From: Stenotrophomonas rhizophila
GTDB lineage: Bacteria > Pseudomonadota > Gammaproteobacteria > Xanthomonadales > Xanthomonadaceae
NCBI RefSeq assembly: GCF_001704155.1
Contig: NZ_CP016294.1
Coordinates: forward strand, 927,501 to 991,500
Direction of reading: 5' to 3'
Length of the DNA stretch: 64,000 nucleotides
Below the pieces are notes generated by a model. That model ran no database searches and was not told the origin of the DNA. It worked only from the letters and a program-made list of their open reading frames with translations. Of the stretch, positions 20,368-30,029 are shown in pieces (within the stretch, counting starts at the first letter, position 1; each line of letters starts with the position of its first letter). Position numbers and translations under genes: made by a program.

Positions 20368-20393
20368 CTGCCGGGCCAGGATAGGCCCGGCAG
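20368..20393 (+). terminator. Hairpin between ftsZ and lpxC
   Basis: CTGCCGGGCC (20368-20377) pairs perfectly with GGCCCGGCAG (20384-20393) around AGGATA. No T-run follows, so it may be a partial terminator, an attenuator or an RNA-end stabiliser rather than a strong stop. Confidence 0.45.
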
Positions 20394-20489
20394 TCTGCCG
20401 CCCCCGGTTCAGAAAGGAGCGGTGGTAGTGCGTGTTATTCTTGTTTGTCACTGTCGCGTTGACTGCGCGCTTTCCCCCGGCTGGCCCCC

Positions 20490-21401
20490 ATGATTCCGCA
20501 ACGCACCCTCAAGAACACGATCCGCGCCACCGGCGTTGGCCTGCACAGCGGTGACAAGGTCTACATGACCCTGCGCCCGGCACCGGTCAACCATGGCATC
20601 GTGTTCCGGCGCGTGGACCTGGACCCGGTGGTGGAAGTGCCGGCCCGTGCGGACCTGGTCACCGAAGTAACCCTGTGCACCGGGCTGACGTGCAACGACG
20701 CCAAGATCCAGACCGTCGAACACCTGATGTCGGCCCTGGCCGGCCTGGGTGTGGACAACATCATCGTGGAGCTGTCCTCGGCCGAGCTGCCGATCATGGA
20801 CGGTTCCTCGGGCCCGTTCGTGTTCCTGCTGCAGTCGGCAGGCATCGCCGAACAGGACGCGCCCAAGCGTTTCATCCGCATTCTCAAGACCGTGGAAGTC
20901 ACCGAAGGCGACAAGGTCGCCCGCTTCGAGCCGTATGAAGGCTACAAGCTCGGTTTCACGATCCAGTTCGACCACCCGATGATCCCGGCCAAGCAGTCGC
21001 GCGCCGAGATCGAGTTCTCCACCGCCGCCTACACCAAGGAAATCTCCCGCGCGCGCACCTTCGGGTTCATGCGTGACCTGGAGTACATGCGCGAGCGCAA
21101 CCTGGGCCTGGGCGGTTCGATGGACAACGCCATCGTGCTCGACGAATTCCGCGTGCTCAACGACGACGGCCTGCGTTACGCCGACGAATTCGTGCGCCAC
21201 AAGATCCTCGACGCGATCGGTGACCTGTACCTGGCCGGCGGCCAGGTGCTGGGCGCCTACGAGGGCTTCAAGTCCGGCCACGCGCTCAACAACAAGCTGG
21301 TGCGGGCCCTGCTGGCCGATGCCACCGCCTGGGAGTGGGTGAGCTATGACGCACCCAGCAGCGTGGTGCCGGTCGTCTACGGCGCCCCCGCATACGCTTA
21401 A
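20490..21401 (+). CDS. lpxC: UDP-3-O-acyl-N-acetylglucosamine deacetylase LpxC
   Basis: Zinc amidase catalysing the committed step of lipid A synthesis. The 303 residues start [20 protein letters not shown]; the zinc ligands fit H78 (TVEHLMSAL), H237 and D241 ([10 protein letters not shown]), and H264 lies in KSGHALNN. Position after ftsZ is conserved in gammaproteobacteria. The bases before the ATG (GGCTGGCCCCC) lack a clear Shine-Dalgarno, which would fit low translation of a tightly limited enzyme, though that is inference. Confidence 0.97.
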   Translation: MIPQRTLKNTIRATGVGLHSGDKVYMTLRPAPVNHGIVFRRVDLDPVVEVPARADLVTEVTLCTGLTCNDAKIQTVEHLMSALAGLGVDNIIVELSSAELPIMDGSSGPFVFLLQSAGIAEQDAPKRFIRILKTVEVTEGDKVARFEPYEGYKLGFTIQFDHPMIPAKQSRAEIEFSTAAYTKEISRARTFGFMRDLEYMRERNLGLGGSMDNAIVLDEFRVLNDDGLRYADEFVRHKILDAIGDLYLAGGQVLGAYEGFKSGHALNNKLVRALLADATAWEWVSYDAPSSVVPVVYGAPAYA

Positions 21402-21669
21402 CTCGTTGAAATGATTGGAAAAGAATGGCGCCTTGGGCGCCGTTCGTCGTTTTCGGCGGTGTGCGCGGCGTGATGTTGACGTCAATGAACCGTGTACGTA
21501 CCTGGGTCACGTTTTTGTGAACCCGATCCGGTTTCGAGCTGAATTTAACGAACTTTTAATAAAAGACTAACGACTGGACGACCCAGCACGGCTACGATGG
21601 CCGCCGGCTCCCAACCAGATTCACGTGATCGTGACGACGGTAGGGAAGGGGCGGGATGCCCCGATGGCT
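21402..21669. other. Convergent intergenic region lpxC/dciA
   Basis: No gene. GGCGCC-ttg-GGCGCC at 21427-21441 is a small hairpin just after lpxC and may terminate it. A second imperfect inverted repeat, GGGTCAC with GTGAACCC, lies at about 21504-21525. The 21540-21570 part is unusually A/T-rich for this window. Confidence 0.4.
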
Positions 21670-22110
21670 TCAGGACCTGGTCGAATCCACGTCCTTTAGA
21701 CAGGCCAACGCGTCGCGTAGCCCTTTGTGCGTGGCGGCTGAAACTGCGTGGGGGCCATTCCTGTTATCGATCGCTGGGGAGCGTGGAGGAGCGGCAGCCG
21801 CGGTTTTGACGGTCACCTTGGTGACCTTCAGCCCGATGGACCGGGCCGCGTCGATCAACTGAGCCTCGGCAAGCCGCACTTTGGCGTGCCAGACAGGGGA
21901 TTCGACGAGAAAAACGAGGTGTTCGCCGTTCACATTCGCCAACCGGCAACGGGTGGCCAGGGTGGGCGGCAAATGGGGGCGCAACTGACGGTCCAGCGCA
22001 TCGAGCCACAGGGCACGACGCAGCGGATTGCCAGCTTTGTCACCCATGACTGCATCCAGCGCCGGCTTCGGCGTTGACGCAGGACGGGCACTGGATTTCG
22101 GCTCAGACAT
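21670..22110 (-). CDS. dciA: DUF721/DciA family helicase-loading protein
   Basis: DciA is the widespread bacterial loader or operator of the replicative helicase DnaB, replaced by DnaC only in a few lineages. The 146 residues contain the DUF721 core from LDRQLRPHLPPTLATRCRLANVNG to LVFLVESPVWHAKVRLAEAQLI (about 40-85), including the characteristic SPVWH-K motif; the C-terminal third is Ala/Pro-rich and likely disordered. It starts 12 bases from the divergent M23 peptidase start. Family assignment is confident; function is transferred from the family. Confidence 0.85.
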   Translation of the reverse strand: MSEPKSSARPASTPKPALDAVMGDKAGNPLRRALWLDALDRQLRPHLPPTLATRCRLANVNGEHLVFLVESPVWHAKVRLAEAQLIDAARSIGLKVTKVTVKTAAAAPPRSPAIDNRNGPHAVSAATHKGLRDALACLKDVDSTRS

Positions 22111-22122
22111 GAAAACTCACTG

Positions 22123-23073
22123 ATGGCATTCAAAAAGATCGTAATCAAAACGCGTGAAGGACAGGCCAAGACGCCGCTGGCGCGTTTGCGTTTCTACTTC
22201 GAGGACAGGCCCCGCGCCCTGCTGGGCAGCGTACTCGGGCTGGGCTGCCTGATCGGCTTCGGTGCCGGTCTGGGTGGCAGCATGTTCAACGATTCCCGGC
22301 TCCACGCCAAGGTCGCCCAGCAGGAACGCGACCTGGCGCAGGCCCGCAAGGACGCCCAGACCCAGGTCAACGCCCTGGCCGCCCGCATGGGCGAGCTGCA
22401 GGCGCAGGCGACCCGGCTCAATGCGCTGGGCGAACGGCTCACCCAGATGGGCAAGCTGGAAGACGGCGAGTTCGACTTCAACGAGACCCCCGGCCTCGGT
22501 GAAGGCGAGCCTGGCCCGACCCAGGACATCCCGGTCAGCGCGGTCAACGCCGACTTACAGGTGCTGGAGCAGCGCTTCGCTGCTTCAGGCCGCCAGTTGT
22601 CGGTGATGGAATCGCTGATGTTCGACCACCAGCTGGAGCAGGACGCCGTGCCGGGTCGCATGCCGATCCGCAACAGCTACATCACCTCCAGCTTTGGTGG
22701 TCGCAACGACCCGTTCGGTCGCGGTCGCGGCAACCACAAGGGCATCGACTTCCATGCCAAGGTCGGCGACCCGGTGATGGCCGTGGCCGATGGCGTGGTC
22801 AGCTTCGCCGGCGTGAAGGGCGGCTACGGCAACGTGGTCGACGTGGACCACGGCAATGGCTATGTGACCCGCTATGCGCACAATTCGCGCCTGGTGGTGA
22901 AGCCGGGCGACCTGGTGCGGGCCGGCCAGGAAGTGGCCAAGGCCGGTTCCACGGGCCGTTCCACCGGTGCCCACGTGCACTTCGAGGTCTGGGAACGCGG
23001 CCAGGTGGTCAACCCGCGCAAGTTCCTGGGCGATGGCGGCAACACCCCGGTCGGGCGGGTTTCCCGCGGCTGA
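22123..23073 (+). CDS. M23 family peptidoglycan DD-metallopeptidase
   Basis: Predicted inner-membrane-anchored LytM-type endopeptidase or activator. The 316 residues have a basic N-terminus, one membrane span at about 33-52, a coiled coil at about 60-112, a spacer, and a C-terminal M23 domain from about 183. All expected zinc and catalytic positions are visible: H205 and D209 in NHKGIDF, H253 in YAHNS, and H284/H286 in GAHVHFEVW, so it should be an active enzyme rather than an EnvC-like degenerate activator. The start is the ATG at 22123 with no clear Shine-Dalgarno; its promoter must lie inside dciA. secA follows in the same direction. Confidence 0.9.
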   Translation: MAFKKIVIKTREGQAKTPLARLRFYFEDRPRALLGSVLGLGCLIGFGAGLGGSMFNDSRLHAKVAQQERDLAQARKDAQTQVNALAARMGELQAQATRLNALGERLTQMGKLEDGEFDFNETPGLGEGEPGPTQDIPVSAVNADLQVLEQRFAASGRQLSVMESLMFDHQLEQDAVPGRMPIRNSYITSSFGGRNDPFGRGRGNHKGIDFHAKVGDPVMAVADGVVSFAGVKGGYGNVVDVDHGNGYVTRYAHNSRLVVKPGDLVRAGQEVAKAGSTGRSTGAHVHFEVWERGQVVNPRKFLGDGGNTPVGRVSRG

Positions 23074-23127
23074 GGGCGCCATCTGGCGGATCGCGGGCGC
23101 TTGAAACCAAGTGCCCTCGTCCCAAGC

Positions 23128-23133
23128 TACAAT
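23128..23133 (+). promoter_or_regulatory. Candidate -10 element for secA
   Basis: TACAAT lies 105 bases before the secA start and directly before the 23148-23168 hairpin. No convincing -35 is seen at 16-18 bases. Confidence 0.3.
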
Positions 23134-23147
23134 GGGTGTTGCCATAG

Positions 23148-23175
23148 ACAGGGCGCGATGCGCCCTGTTTCGTTT
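23148..23175 (+). terminator. Hairpin with T-rich tail between M23 gene and secA
   Basis: ACAGGGCGC-gat-GCGCCCTGT is a perfect 9-bp stem followed by TTCGTTTG. It reads as an intrinsic terminator for the M23 gene. Because a TACAAT lies just upstream, it could instead be a leader attenuator of secA. Confidence 0.6.
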
Positions 23176-23237
23176 GCGGCGGGCGGCTCCCGAGGGAGCG
23201 TCGCCGTTGGGGCGTCTCATTCCAACCGGTTCCTTCA

Positions 23238-25973
23238 ATGATCAACAGCCTGCTTACCCGCGTCTTTGGCAGTCGTAACGAACGCCAGCTGCGCCAGCTC
23301 AACCGCATCGTCGCCAAGATCAATGCGTTGGAGCCGGACATCGAAAAGCTCTCCGACGAGCAGCTCAAGGCCAAGACCCCGGAGTTCAAGCAGCGCATCG
23401 CCGACGGTGAAGCCCTGGACAAGGTGCTCCCGGAAGCCTTTGCGGTCTGCCGTGAAGCCAGCCGCCGCGTGCTCGGCATGCGCCACTACGACGTCCAGCT
23501 GATCGGCGGCATGGTCCTGCACCTGGGCAAGATCGCCGAAATGCGCACCGGTGAAGGCAAGACCCTGGTGGCGACGCTGCCGGTGTACCTGAACGCGCTG
23601 GAAGGCAAGGGCGTCCACGTGGTCACCGTGAACGACTACCTGGCCCGCCGCGACTCGGCGCAGATGGGCAAGCTGTACAACTGGCTGGGCATGAGCGTCG
23701 GCGTGGTCTACCCGGGCATGCCGCACAGCGACAAGCGCGAGGCCTATGCCAGCGACATCACCTACGGCACCAACAACGAATTCGGCTTCGACTACCTGCG
23801 CGACAACATGGCGCTCTCGCGGGCCGACCGTTACCAGCGTGGCCTGCACTACGCCATCGTCGACGAAGTCGACTCGATCCTGATCGACGAAGCGCGTACC
23901 CCGCTGATCATCTCCGGCCCGGCCGACGATTCCCCGGAGCTGTACATCCGCGTCAACCGCGTGGTGCCCAGCCTGATCCGCCAGGAAGCCGAAGAAGGCG
24001 AGGGCGATTTCTGGGTCGATGAGAAGGGCAAGCAGGTGCACCTGTCCGAAGCGGGCATGGAGCACGCCGAGCAGCTGCTGGTCGAAGCCGGCATCCTCAG
24101 CGCCGAAACCGAAGGCCTGTACGCGGCGCAGAACCTCACCGTGGTCCACCACCTCAATGCCGCCCTGCGCGCGCATGCCATCTACCAGCGCGACGTCGAT
24201 TACATCGTGCGTGATGGCGAAGTGGTGATCGTGGACGAATTCACCGGCCGTACCCTGGCCGGCCGCCGCTGGTCCGATGGCCTGCACCAGGCGGTGGAAG
24301 CGAAGGAAGGCGTGCCGGTCCAGCGCGAGAACCAGACGCTGGCGAGCATCACCTTCCAGAACCTGTTCCGCATGTACAAGAAGCTGTCCGGCATGACCGG
24401 TACGGCCGACACCGAAGCCTACGAATTCCAGAGCATCTACGGCCTGGAAGTGGTGGTCATCCCGACCAACCGCCCGACCATCCGCAAGGACTCGCCGGAC
24501 CAGGTGTTCCTCAACCGCAACGGCAAGTTCAACGCCGTGCTGGCCGACATCCAGGAATGCAACAAGCGCGGCCAGCCCGTGCTGGTCGGCACCACCTCGA
24601 TCGAAACCTCGGAAATGCTGTCCGAGCACCTGCGCAAGGCCGGCGTGCACCACGAAGTGCTCAACGCCAAGCAGCATGACCGCGAAGCGACCATCATCGC
24701 CAACGCCGGCATGCCCGGTGCGGTGACCATCGCCACCAACATGGCCGGCCGTGGTACCGACATCGTGCTGGGCGGTTCGCACGAAGCGGAGCTGCACGCG
24801 CTGGGCGAAGATGCCACCGCCGAGCAGCGCGCCAAGGTCAAGGCCGACTGGCAGGTCCGCCACGACCAGGTCAAGGCCGCCGGCGGCCTGCACATCGTGG
24901 GCACCGAGCGCCACGAATCGCGCCGTATCGACAACCAGCTGCGTGGCCGTTCCGGCCGCCAGGGTGACCCGGGTTCGTCCCGCTTCTACCTGTCGCTGGA
25001 AGACAACCTGATGCGCATCTTCGCCTCGGACTGGGTCCAGAAGGCGATGCGCATGATGGGCATGAAGGAAGACGACGTCATCGAAGACCGCCTGGTCAGC
25101 CGCCAGATCGAAAAGGCGCAGCGCAAGGTCGAAGCGCACAACTTCGACATCCGCAAGAACCTGCTGGACTTCGACGACGTCAACAACGACCAGCGCAAGG
25201 TGATCTACGCCCAGCGCGATGAGCTGCTGGACGCCGAGTCGGTGAAGGACAACGTCGACGGCATCCGCGGCGATGTGATCTACGACATCGTGGCCCGCTT
25301 CGTGCCGCCGAACTCGATTGACGAACAGTGGGACCTGCCGGGCCTGGAAGCCACCCTGGCCTCCGACCTGGGCGTGCAGATGGACGTCACCGGCATGGTC
25401 AAGCAACACGAAGAACTCGACGCCGAAGCCATCGCCAACAAGGTGCAGGCCCGCGTGGACGAGCACTTCGAGCAGAAGGAAGCCGGCGTCGGCGAAGAGA
25501 CCATGCGCGCGCTGGAGAAGCACGTCATGCTAACCGTGCTCGACCAGAGCTGGAAGGAGCACCTGGCCCGCATGGATTACCTGCGCCAGGGCATCTACCT
25601 GCGCGGTTACGCACAGAAGCAGCCCAAGCAGGAATACAAGAAGGAAGCCTTCGAGCTGTTCTCGGAAATGCTGGAGAACGTCAAGCGCGAAGTGGTGACC
25701 CTGCTGGCGCGCGTGCGCATCCGCAGCGAGGAAGAAGTGGCGGCGCTGGAAGCAGCCGAACGCCAGCAGGCCGAAGCGCGCCTGCTGCAGTCGCAGTTCC
25801 AGCACCAGAACGTGGGCGGCTACGGCGCCGACGAAGAGGCGGCGGACGTGGAAGCCCAGCGCAGCGGCGTCGTCGGCCAGGTGACCCGCGAAGAGCCCAA
25901 GGTCGGCCGCAACGATCCATGCCCCTGCGGCAGCGGCAAGAAGTACAAGCACTGCCACGGCCAGTTGAGCTGA
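23238..25973 (+). CDS. secA: Preprotein translocase ATPase SecA
   Basis: Motor ATPase of the Sec pathway. The 911 residues contain Walker A in [11 protein letters not shown] (GEGKT at 105-109), the [19 protein letters not shown] segment near 209-227, and the second motor domain with [14 protein letters not shown]. The C-terminal zinc-binding tail [16 protein letters not shown] has C895, C897, C906 and H907, the SecB-binding element. The upstream bases GGTTCCTTCA lack a good Shine-Dalgarno. A strong terminator follows directly. Confidence 0.98.
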   Translation: MINSLLTRVFGSRNERQLRQLNRIVAKINALEPDIEKLSDEQLKAKTPEFKQRIADGEALDKVLPEAFAVCREASRRVLGMRHYDVQLIGGMVLHLGKIAEMRTGEGKTLVATLPVYLNALEGKGVHVVTVNDYLARRDSAQMGKLYNWLGMSVGVVYPGMPHSDKREAYASDITYGTNNEFGFDYLRDNMALSRADRYQRGLHYAIVDEVDSILIDEARTPLIISGPADDSPELYIRVNRVVPSLIRQEAEEGEGDFWVDEKGKQVHLSEAGMEHAEQLLVEAGILSAETEGLYAAQNLTVVHHLNAALRAHAIYQRDVDYIVRDGEVVIVDEFTGRTLAGRRWSDGLHQAVEAKEGVPVQRENQTLASITFQNLFRMYKKLSGMTGTADTEAYEFQSIYGLEVVVIPTNRPTIRKDSPDQVFLNRNGKFNAVLADIQECNKRGQPVLVGTTSIETSEMLSEHLRKAGVHHEVLNAKQHDREATIIANAGMPGAVTIATNMAGRGTDIVLGGSHEAELHALGEDATAEQRAKVKADWQVRHDQVKAAGGLHIVGTERHESRRIDNQLRGRSGRQGDPGSSRFYLSLEDNLMRIFASDWVQKAMRMMGMKEDDVIEDRLVSRQIEKAQRKVEAHNFDIRKNLLDFDDVNNDQRKVIYAQRDELLDAESVKDNVDGIRGDVIYDIVARFVPPNSIDEQWDLPGLEATLASDLGVQMDVTGMVKQHEELDAEAIANKVQARVDEHFEQKEAGVGEETMRALEKHVMLTVLDQSWKEHLARMDYLRQGIYLRGYAQKQPKQEYKKEAFELFSEMLENVKREVVTLLARVRIRSEEEVAALEAAERQQAEARLLQSQFQHQNVGGYGADEEAADVEAQRSGVVGQVTREEPKVGRNDPCPCGSGKKYKHCHGQLS

Positions 25974-25977
25974 TCAG

Positions 25978-26008
25978 AAAAAAGCCCCGCGGAAGCGGGG
26001 TTTTTTTT
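25978..26008 (+). terminator. Strong intrinsic terminator after secA
   Basis: CCCCGC-ggaa-GCGGGG (25985-26000) is preceded by six A and followed by eight T. This is a textbook Rho-independent terminator. Confidence 0.95.
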
Positions 26009-26087
26009 GATCTCTGTTCGCAGGACGCAAGCGATTGTTGGCATCGATCTGTGACCGAAGTCCCCGATGTGGACCTTTCAGAGAAAA

Positions 26088-26126
26088 CTGACACGGAAGC
26101 GTGGTGCATCCCCACGCGAGTGTCAG
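26088..26126 (+). promoter_or_regulatory. Long hairpin upstream of the autotransporter gene
   Basis: CTGACAC (26088-26094) pairs with GTGTCAG (26120-26126), and inside it GCGTGG (26099-26104) pairs with CCACGC (26112-26117), giving 13 paired positions with a small internal loop. It lies 149 bases before the autotransporter ATG and past the secA terminator. It has no T-run, so it is not an obvious terminator; an operator or a leader RNA structure is possible. Confidence 0.45.
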
Positions 26127-26274
26127 ATGCGACCCACGTGTGGATATACGACAGAGGGTTAACGTGTTCAGCACTGTCGCGAATGCATTGCATTCGGGGC
26201 AGGCTCGACGCGCATTGCGCTCCGCAGGCTGCGGCAGCGTCGCGTTTCCCCTGAGTCGCCATCCATGGAGTTTC

Positions 26275-29200
26275 ATGAACAGGATTTATCGCCTGGTGTT
26301 CAACCGCACCACCGGCCTGATGCAGGTCGCGTCCGAACTCGCCACGTCCCCCTCTTCCTCCTCTCCCGCGACCGACAGCCGCCGCCGGCGTTCGCCGCTG
26401 AGCGCTGCCATGCTGGTTGCGCTCGGCCTGTCGGCCGCCTCGCTGCCTACCGCCTTCGCGGCGGTGTATGACTTCGATGCGAGCGAGACCGTCACCGATC
26501 CGCGCGCTTATGTCGATGGTTTCCGCGTCGGCCCGAACGGCGCGGTGGAAGTCCAGCTGCGCAACGGCGGCACGTTCACCTCCAACGGCCTGGTCTCGCT
26601 GGGTACGCTTGCCGGCAGCAATGGCGAACTGCAGATCTTCGGGCCGACCTCGTCGCTGACCGTCAACAGCGCCGTCGTGCGCGTGGGTGAAGCAGGCACC
26701 GGCGCGTTGCGTCTTTACGATGGCGCAAAGGCCACCCTGGGCTCGACGCTGTCGTTCGGCTATGCAGCCGGTTCCAGCGGCATCGGCCAGGTCGATGGCA
26801 CCGACGCACTGCTTACCGCCCGCCAGATTCTGGTCGGTCGCGAAGGCAGTGGCATGCTCACCATCCGCAATGGTGCCCGCGTGGAGACCACGCTGCAGGC
26901 ACCGCCTATCGGCGATTCGTTTGGCATGAGCGTGGGTACCGAGGTCGGCAGCACGGGCACCATCAACGTCACCAGTGGCGGCCAGCTGCTGGTCACCGGC
27001 AATGACCTGCGCGTCGGTGAGGGCGGTACCGGCGCGCTGTTCATCAACAATGGTGGCGTGACCGCCGGGCGCGACGTGCTCATCGGTGCTGCCGCCAGTG
27101 GCAAGGGCGAAGTCATTGTCCGCAACAGCGGCACCTTGGCGTCGCAGCTGGTCAGCATCGGTGAAGCACAGGAGGCCAGCGGCTCGCTTCTGGTGAGCGG
27201 CGCAGGTTCGACGGTCACCACCGATACCCTGCGGGTGTCCGGCAACGGCGACGGTCTGCTGCGCATCGAAGATGGCGCGCTGGTGGCCGTGACCGGCAAC
27301 GTGACCGCCGAAGACAACCAGGGCCTGCCGAGCACCGCCGCACGCACCGGCCGCATTGAAGTGACCGGCGCCGGTTCGGTACTGAGCGGCGACCGGATCA
27401 TTGCAAGCACCCAGCTGCTGGTGGAGAACGGCGGCCAGATCCAGTCCAACACCGCGCGCATCCGCGACTCGCTCAGCGCTACCGGTACCGCCACCCTCAC
27501 CGGTGCCGGCAGCCGCTGGACCAACCAGGGCGAGCTGGACATCCGCACCGGCGTGGACGTGCTGGACGGTGCGGTGATCGGCACCGACACGCTGCTGGTG
27601 TCCGGCGGCGCCAACACCATGACCTTCAAGATCGGCGCGGTCGATGAGCAGGTCCGCGTCAGCGGCGCGGGTTCGGCCATTGAGGCCACCGGCGACGTCA
27701 CGGTGGGCAGCCACCTGGTCGGCGAACCGTTCGGCATCCTCAACGTGGCCAATGGCGGCCGTGTTGCCGCCGGCGGGGACCTCAAGCTGGGCACCCTGGG
27801 CTTTGTCGTGGTGGGCGGCGGCCTGGATACCTGGTCGGTCGCCGACGGCGCCCCGACCTGGGCGGCGGCCGAAGCGGCCGGCGAACTGGGCGCGGCCGAT
27901 ATCGTCATGGACGGTGCGCTCAGCGCGCTGGTGTTCAACCACACCGGCGACATCAGCCTGGCCAACACCGTCAGCAGTACCAATGGCACCACCGGCGGCG
28001 TGACCAGCGTGGCCGGCACCACCACCTTGACCGGCGACCTGGCCGACTTCGGGGGCAAGGTCACGGTCAACGGCGGCACGCTGCGCATCGATGGCGACAT
28101 GTACACCGGGCGCAGCTATACCGGTACCAGCCAGGCTGCTGCACAGCAGATCGAGGTCACCGGCGGCACCCTGGTGCTCAACGGCAACTCCGGCTTCGAC
28201 CAGACCATCAACTACGGCAGCAGTACCGGCGTGGTGCGCAGCTCGAACGTGATGGTGCGCAATGGCGGCATGCTCGCCGGCAATGCGACCGTGGGCACCA
28301 CCCAGGTCTTCAATGGCGGCGTGCTGTCGCCGGGTGATGCCGGCATCGGCACGCTCACCATCAACGGTGACCTGTACATCAATGCCGCGGGCGCGGTGCC
28401 CGAAAGCGTGGCCGACAAGGCCTTCTACGACGTGGACCTGCTTGGCAACGGCCAGTCCGACCGGGTTGCCGTCACCGGCAAGGCCTACATCGGCCATGGC
28501 GTCGGCATCGCCGGCAGCACCGGTGCCACCGGCGTGCGCGTGACCGGGCTGGACCCGAATGCCAGCTACCAGAACGGCCAGACCTACGCGATCCTCGACG
28601 TGGCCGGCGGCATCAATGGCGGCTTCGACGATGTGATCTCGCGCTCGGCCTTCATCACCCCAACCCTGACCCAGACCGGCAACCAGGTCGTGCTGACCAT
28701 CGCGGTCAACACGCCGGTGACCCCGGTGGATCCGGTCGACCCGGGTACCCCGGTTGATCCGGGCACGCCCGTCGATCCGGGCACCCCGGTCGATCCCGGC
28801 ACGCCAGTGGATCCGGGCTTCCCCGGCACCCCGGGCGTGACCCCACCGATCGTCTTCGGCGCCGTCGCCGTCACCGGCAACCAGCGCGCCACCGCCGCGG
28901 CGCTGGATTCGCTGCAGCAGTCCGGCGACGCGCTGGCGCTCTACAACGGCCTGCTGATGCTCGATGAGGCCGGTGCGCTGGTTGCCTTCGATGACCTCGG
29001 CGGCGAACTGCACGCCAGCAACCGTGCGCTGCTGCTGGATGACCGCTTCCTGCGTGAAGGGATCTTCCAGCGCCTGCGCCCGGCGCCGGACACCAAGCTC
29101 AACGGCTCCTCGGTGTGGGTGGCCGGCAGCGGCGCCTCCAAGCGCCAGGACAGCGATGGCACCGCCTCGCGCACCCAGGAAACCCGCCAGGGCCTGATGG

Positions 29201-29934
29201 TGGGCTACGACTGGACCTTCGGCGACCGCTGGACCGTCGGCGTGGCCGGTGGCCCGGAATCGCTGCGCCAGCAGATCCGCGACCGCAACGCGATCACCGA
29301 GGTCGACGCGGTGCACGGTGGCCTGTACGCCGGCTTCCGTGGCGAGCAGGCCTGGATCAACGGCGGCGCCAGCTACGCCGACTACGAGGTGGATACCCGC
29401 CGTGAACTGGGTGCCGGCACGTCCTGGGAACAGAGCCTGGGCAGCCAGCATGACGCTCATTCGGTACAGGCGTTTGCTGAAGGGGGTTGGGACATCCAGC
29501 TCAGTGCGCTGACCCTGAGCCCGTACCTGGCCGTGGCCTACACCCGCCTGTCGAGCGAGGCCGCCACGGAAACCGGCGGCACCGCAGCCCTGTCGGTGGC
29601 ATCCAGCAAGGATGAGGTCTGGACCACCACGGCCGGCATCCGCGCCGCGTGGGACATCAGCGGTGGCCAGACCGACGGCGCCCGCCTGGAGGCCGGCCTG
29701 GCCTGGCAGAACGCGGCCGGCGAACTGCGTGCCGACTCGCGCAACCGCTTCGTGGCCGGCAGTGACAGCTTCACCGTCAGCGGCCTGCCGCTGGCGCGCA
29801 ACGTGGGCATCGCCGAACTGGGCGTGTCGTTGAACACGTCGGACAACAGCCGCCTGTCGATGTTCGCGCAGGGCCGTGCCGGCGATGGCCAGCGTGAAGT
29901 GGGCGCCCAGCTGAACTGGAACGTGGTGTTCTGA
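26275..29934 (+). CDS. Type Va autotransporter with ESPR signal and beta-helix-type passenger
   Basis: Secreted or surface protein of 1,219 residues. The N-terminus MNRIYRLVFNRTTGLMQVAS is an extended signal peptide region (ESPR). A Ser-rich spacer, a basic stretch and the hydrophobic core SAAMLVALGLSAASL follow, with likely cleavage near residue 62. The passenger (about 64-815) is made of glycine-rich repeats of the type VG-x-G-x-GxLxIxNG with LxVG, expected to form a beta-helix. A Pro-rich linker built from four 6-residue GTPVDP units lies near 818-855, then a helical segment (LDSLQQSGDALALYNGLLML), and a C-terminal autotransporter barrel from about 945 ending in NWNVVF. The terminal Phe is the expected BAM signal. 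No protease or lipase motif is seen in the passenger, so an adhesin-like role is only a guess. The start at 26275 is fixed by the ESPR. Confidence 0.93.
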   Translation: MNRIYRLVFNRTTGLMQVASELATSPSSSSPATDSRRRRSPLSAAMLVALGLSAASLPTAFAAVYDFDASETVTDPRAYVDGFRVGPNGAVEVQLRNGGTFTSNGLVSLGTLAGSNGELQIFGPTSSLTVNSAVVRVGEAGTGALRLYDGAKATLGSTLSFGYAAGSSGIGQVDGTDALLTARQILVGREGSGMLTIRNGARVETTLQAPPIGDSFGMSVGTEVGSTGTINVTSGGQLLVTGNDLRVGEGGTGALFINNGGVTAGRDVLIGAAASGKGEVIVRNSGTLASQLVSIGEAQEASGSLLVSGAGSTVTTDTLRVSGNGDGLLRIEDGALVAVTGNVTAEDNQGLPSTAARTGRIEVTGAGSVLSGDRIIASTQLLVENGGQIQSNTARIRDSLSATGTATLTGAGSRWTNQGELDIRTGVDVLDGAVIGTDTLLVSGGANTMTFKIGAVDEQVRVSGAGSAIEATGDVTVGSHLVGEPFGILNVANGGRVAAGGDLKLGTLGFVVVGGGLDTWSVADGAPTWAAAEAAGELGAADIVMDGALSALVFNHTGDISLANTVSSTNGTTGGVTSVAGTTTLTGDLADFGGKVTVNGGTLRIDGDMYTGRSYTGTSQAAAQQIEVTGGTLVLNGNSGFDQTINYGSSTGVVRSSNVMVRNGGMLAGNATVGTTQVFNGGVLSPGDAGIGTLTINGDLYINAAGAVPESVADKAFYDVDLLGNGQSDRVAVTGKAYIGHGVGIAGSTGATGVRVTGLDPNASYQNGQTYAILDVAGGINGGFDDVISRSAFITPTLTQTGNQVVLTIAVNTPVTPVDPVDPGTPVDPGTPVDPGTPVDPGTPVDPGFPGTPGVTPPIVFGAVAVTGNQRATAAALDSLQQSGDALALYNGLLMLDEAGALVAFDDLGGELHASNRALLLDDRFLREGIFQRLRPAPDTKLNGSSVWVAGSGASKRQDSDGTASRTQETRQGLMVGYDWTFGDRWTVGVAGGPESLRQQIRDRNAITEVDAVHGGLYAGFRGEQAWINGGASYADYEVDTRRELGAGTSWEQSLGSQHDAHSVQAFAEGGWDIQLSALTLSPYLAVAYTRLSSEAATETGGTAALSVASSKDEVWTTTAGIRAAWDISGGQTDGARLEAGLAWQNAAGELRADSRNRFVAGSDSFTVSGLPLARNVGIAELGVSLNTSDNSRLSMFAQGRAGDGQREVGAQLNWNVVF
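28744..28815 (+). repeat. Four tandem 18-bp units encoding GTPVDP linker repeats
   Basis: Units at 28744, 28762, 28780 and 28798 each read close to GGCACCCCGGTCGATCCG and encode Gly-Thr-Pro-Val-Asp-Pro. Third-base differences between units suggest the repeat is not very recent. Copy number could vary between strains. Confidence 0.85.
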
Positions 29935-30029
29935 TCGACCCACCGCCTGATCCACCCGAAGGGCCCCGCATGGGGCCCTTCGTCTGTACGGCATTGCGCA
30001 TGCACGGGCCGATTGGGCATTCTGGTCGC

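Noticed and set aside
28744-28815. CRISPR-like spaced repeats
   Set aside because: The units are contiguous 18-bp codon repeats inside the autotransporter frame, with no spacers.
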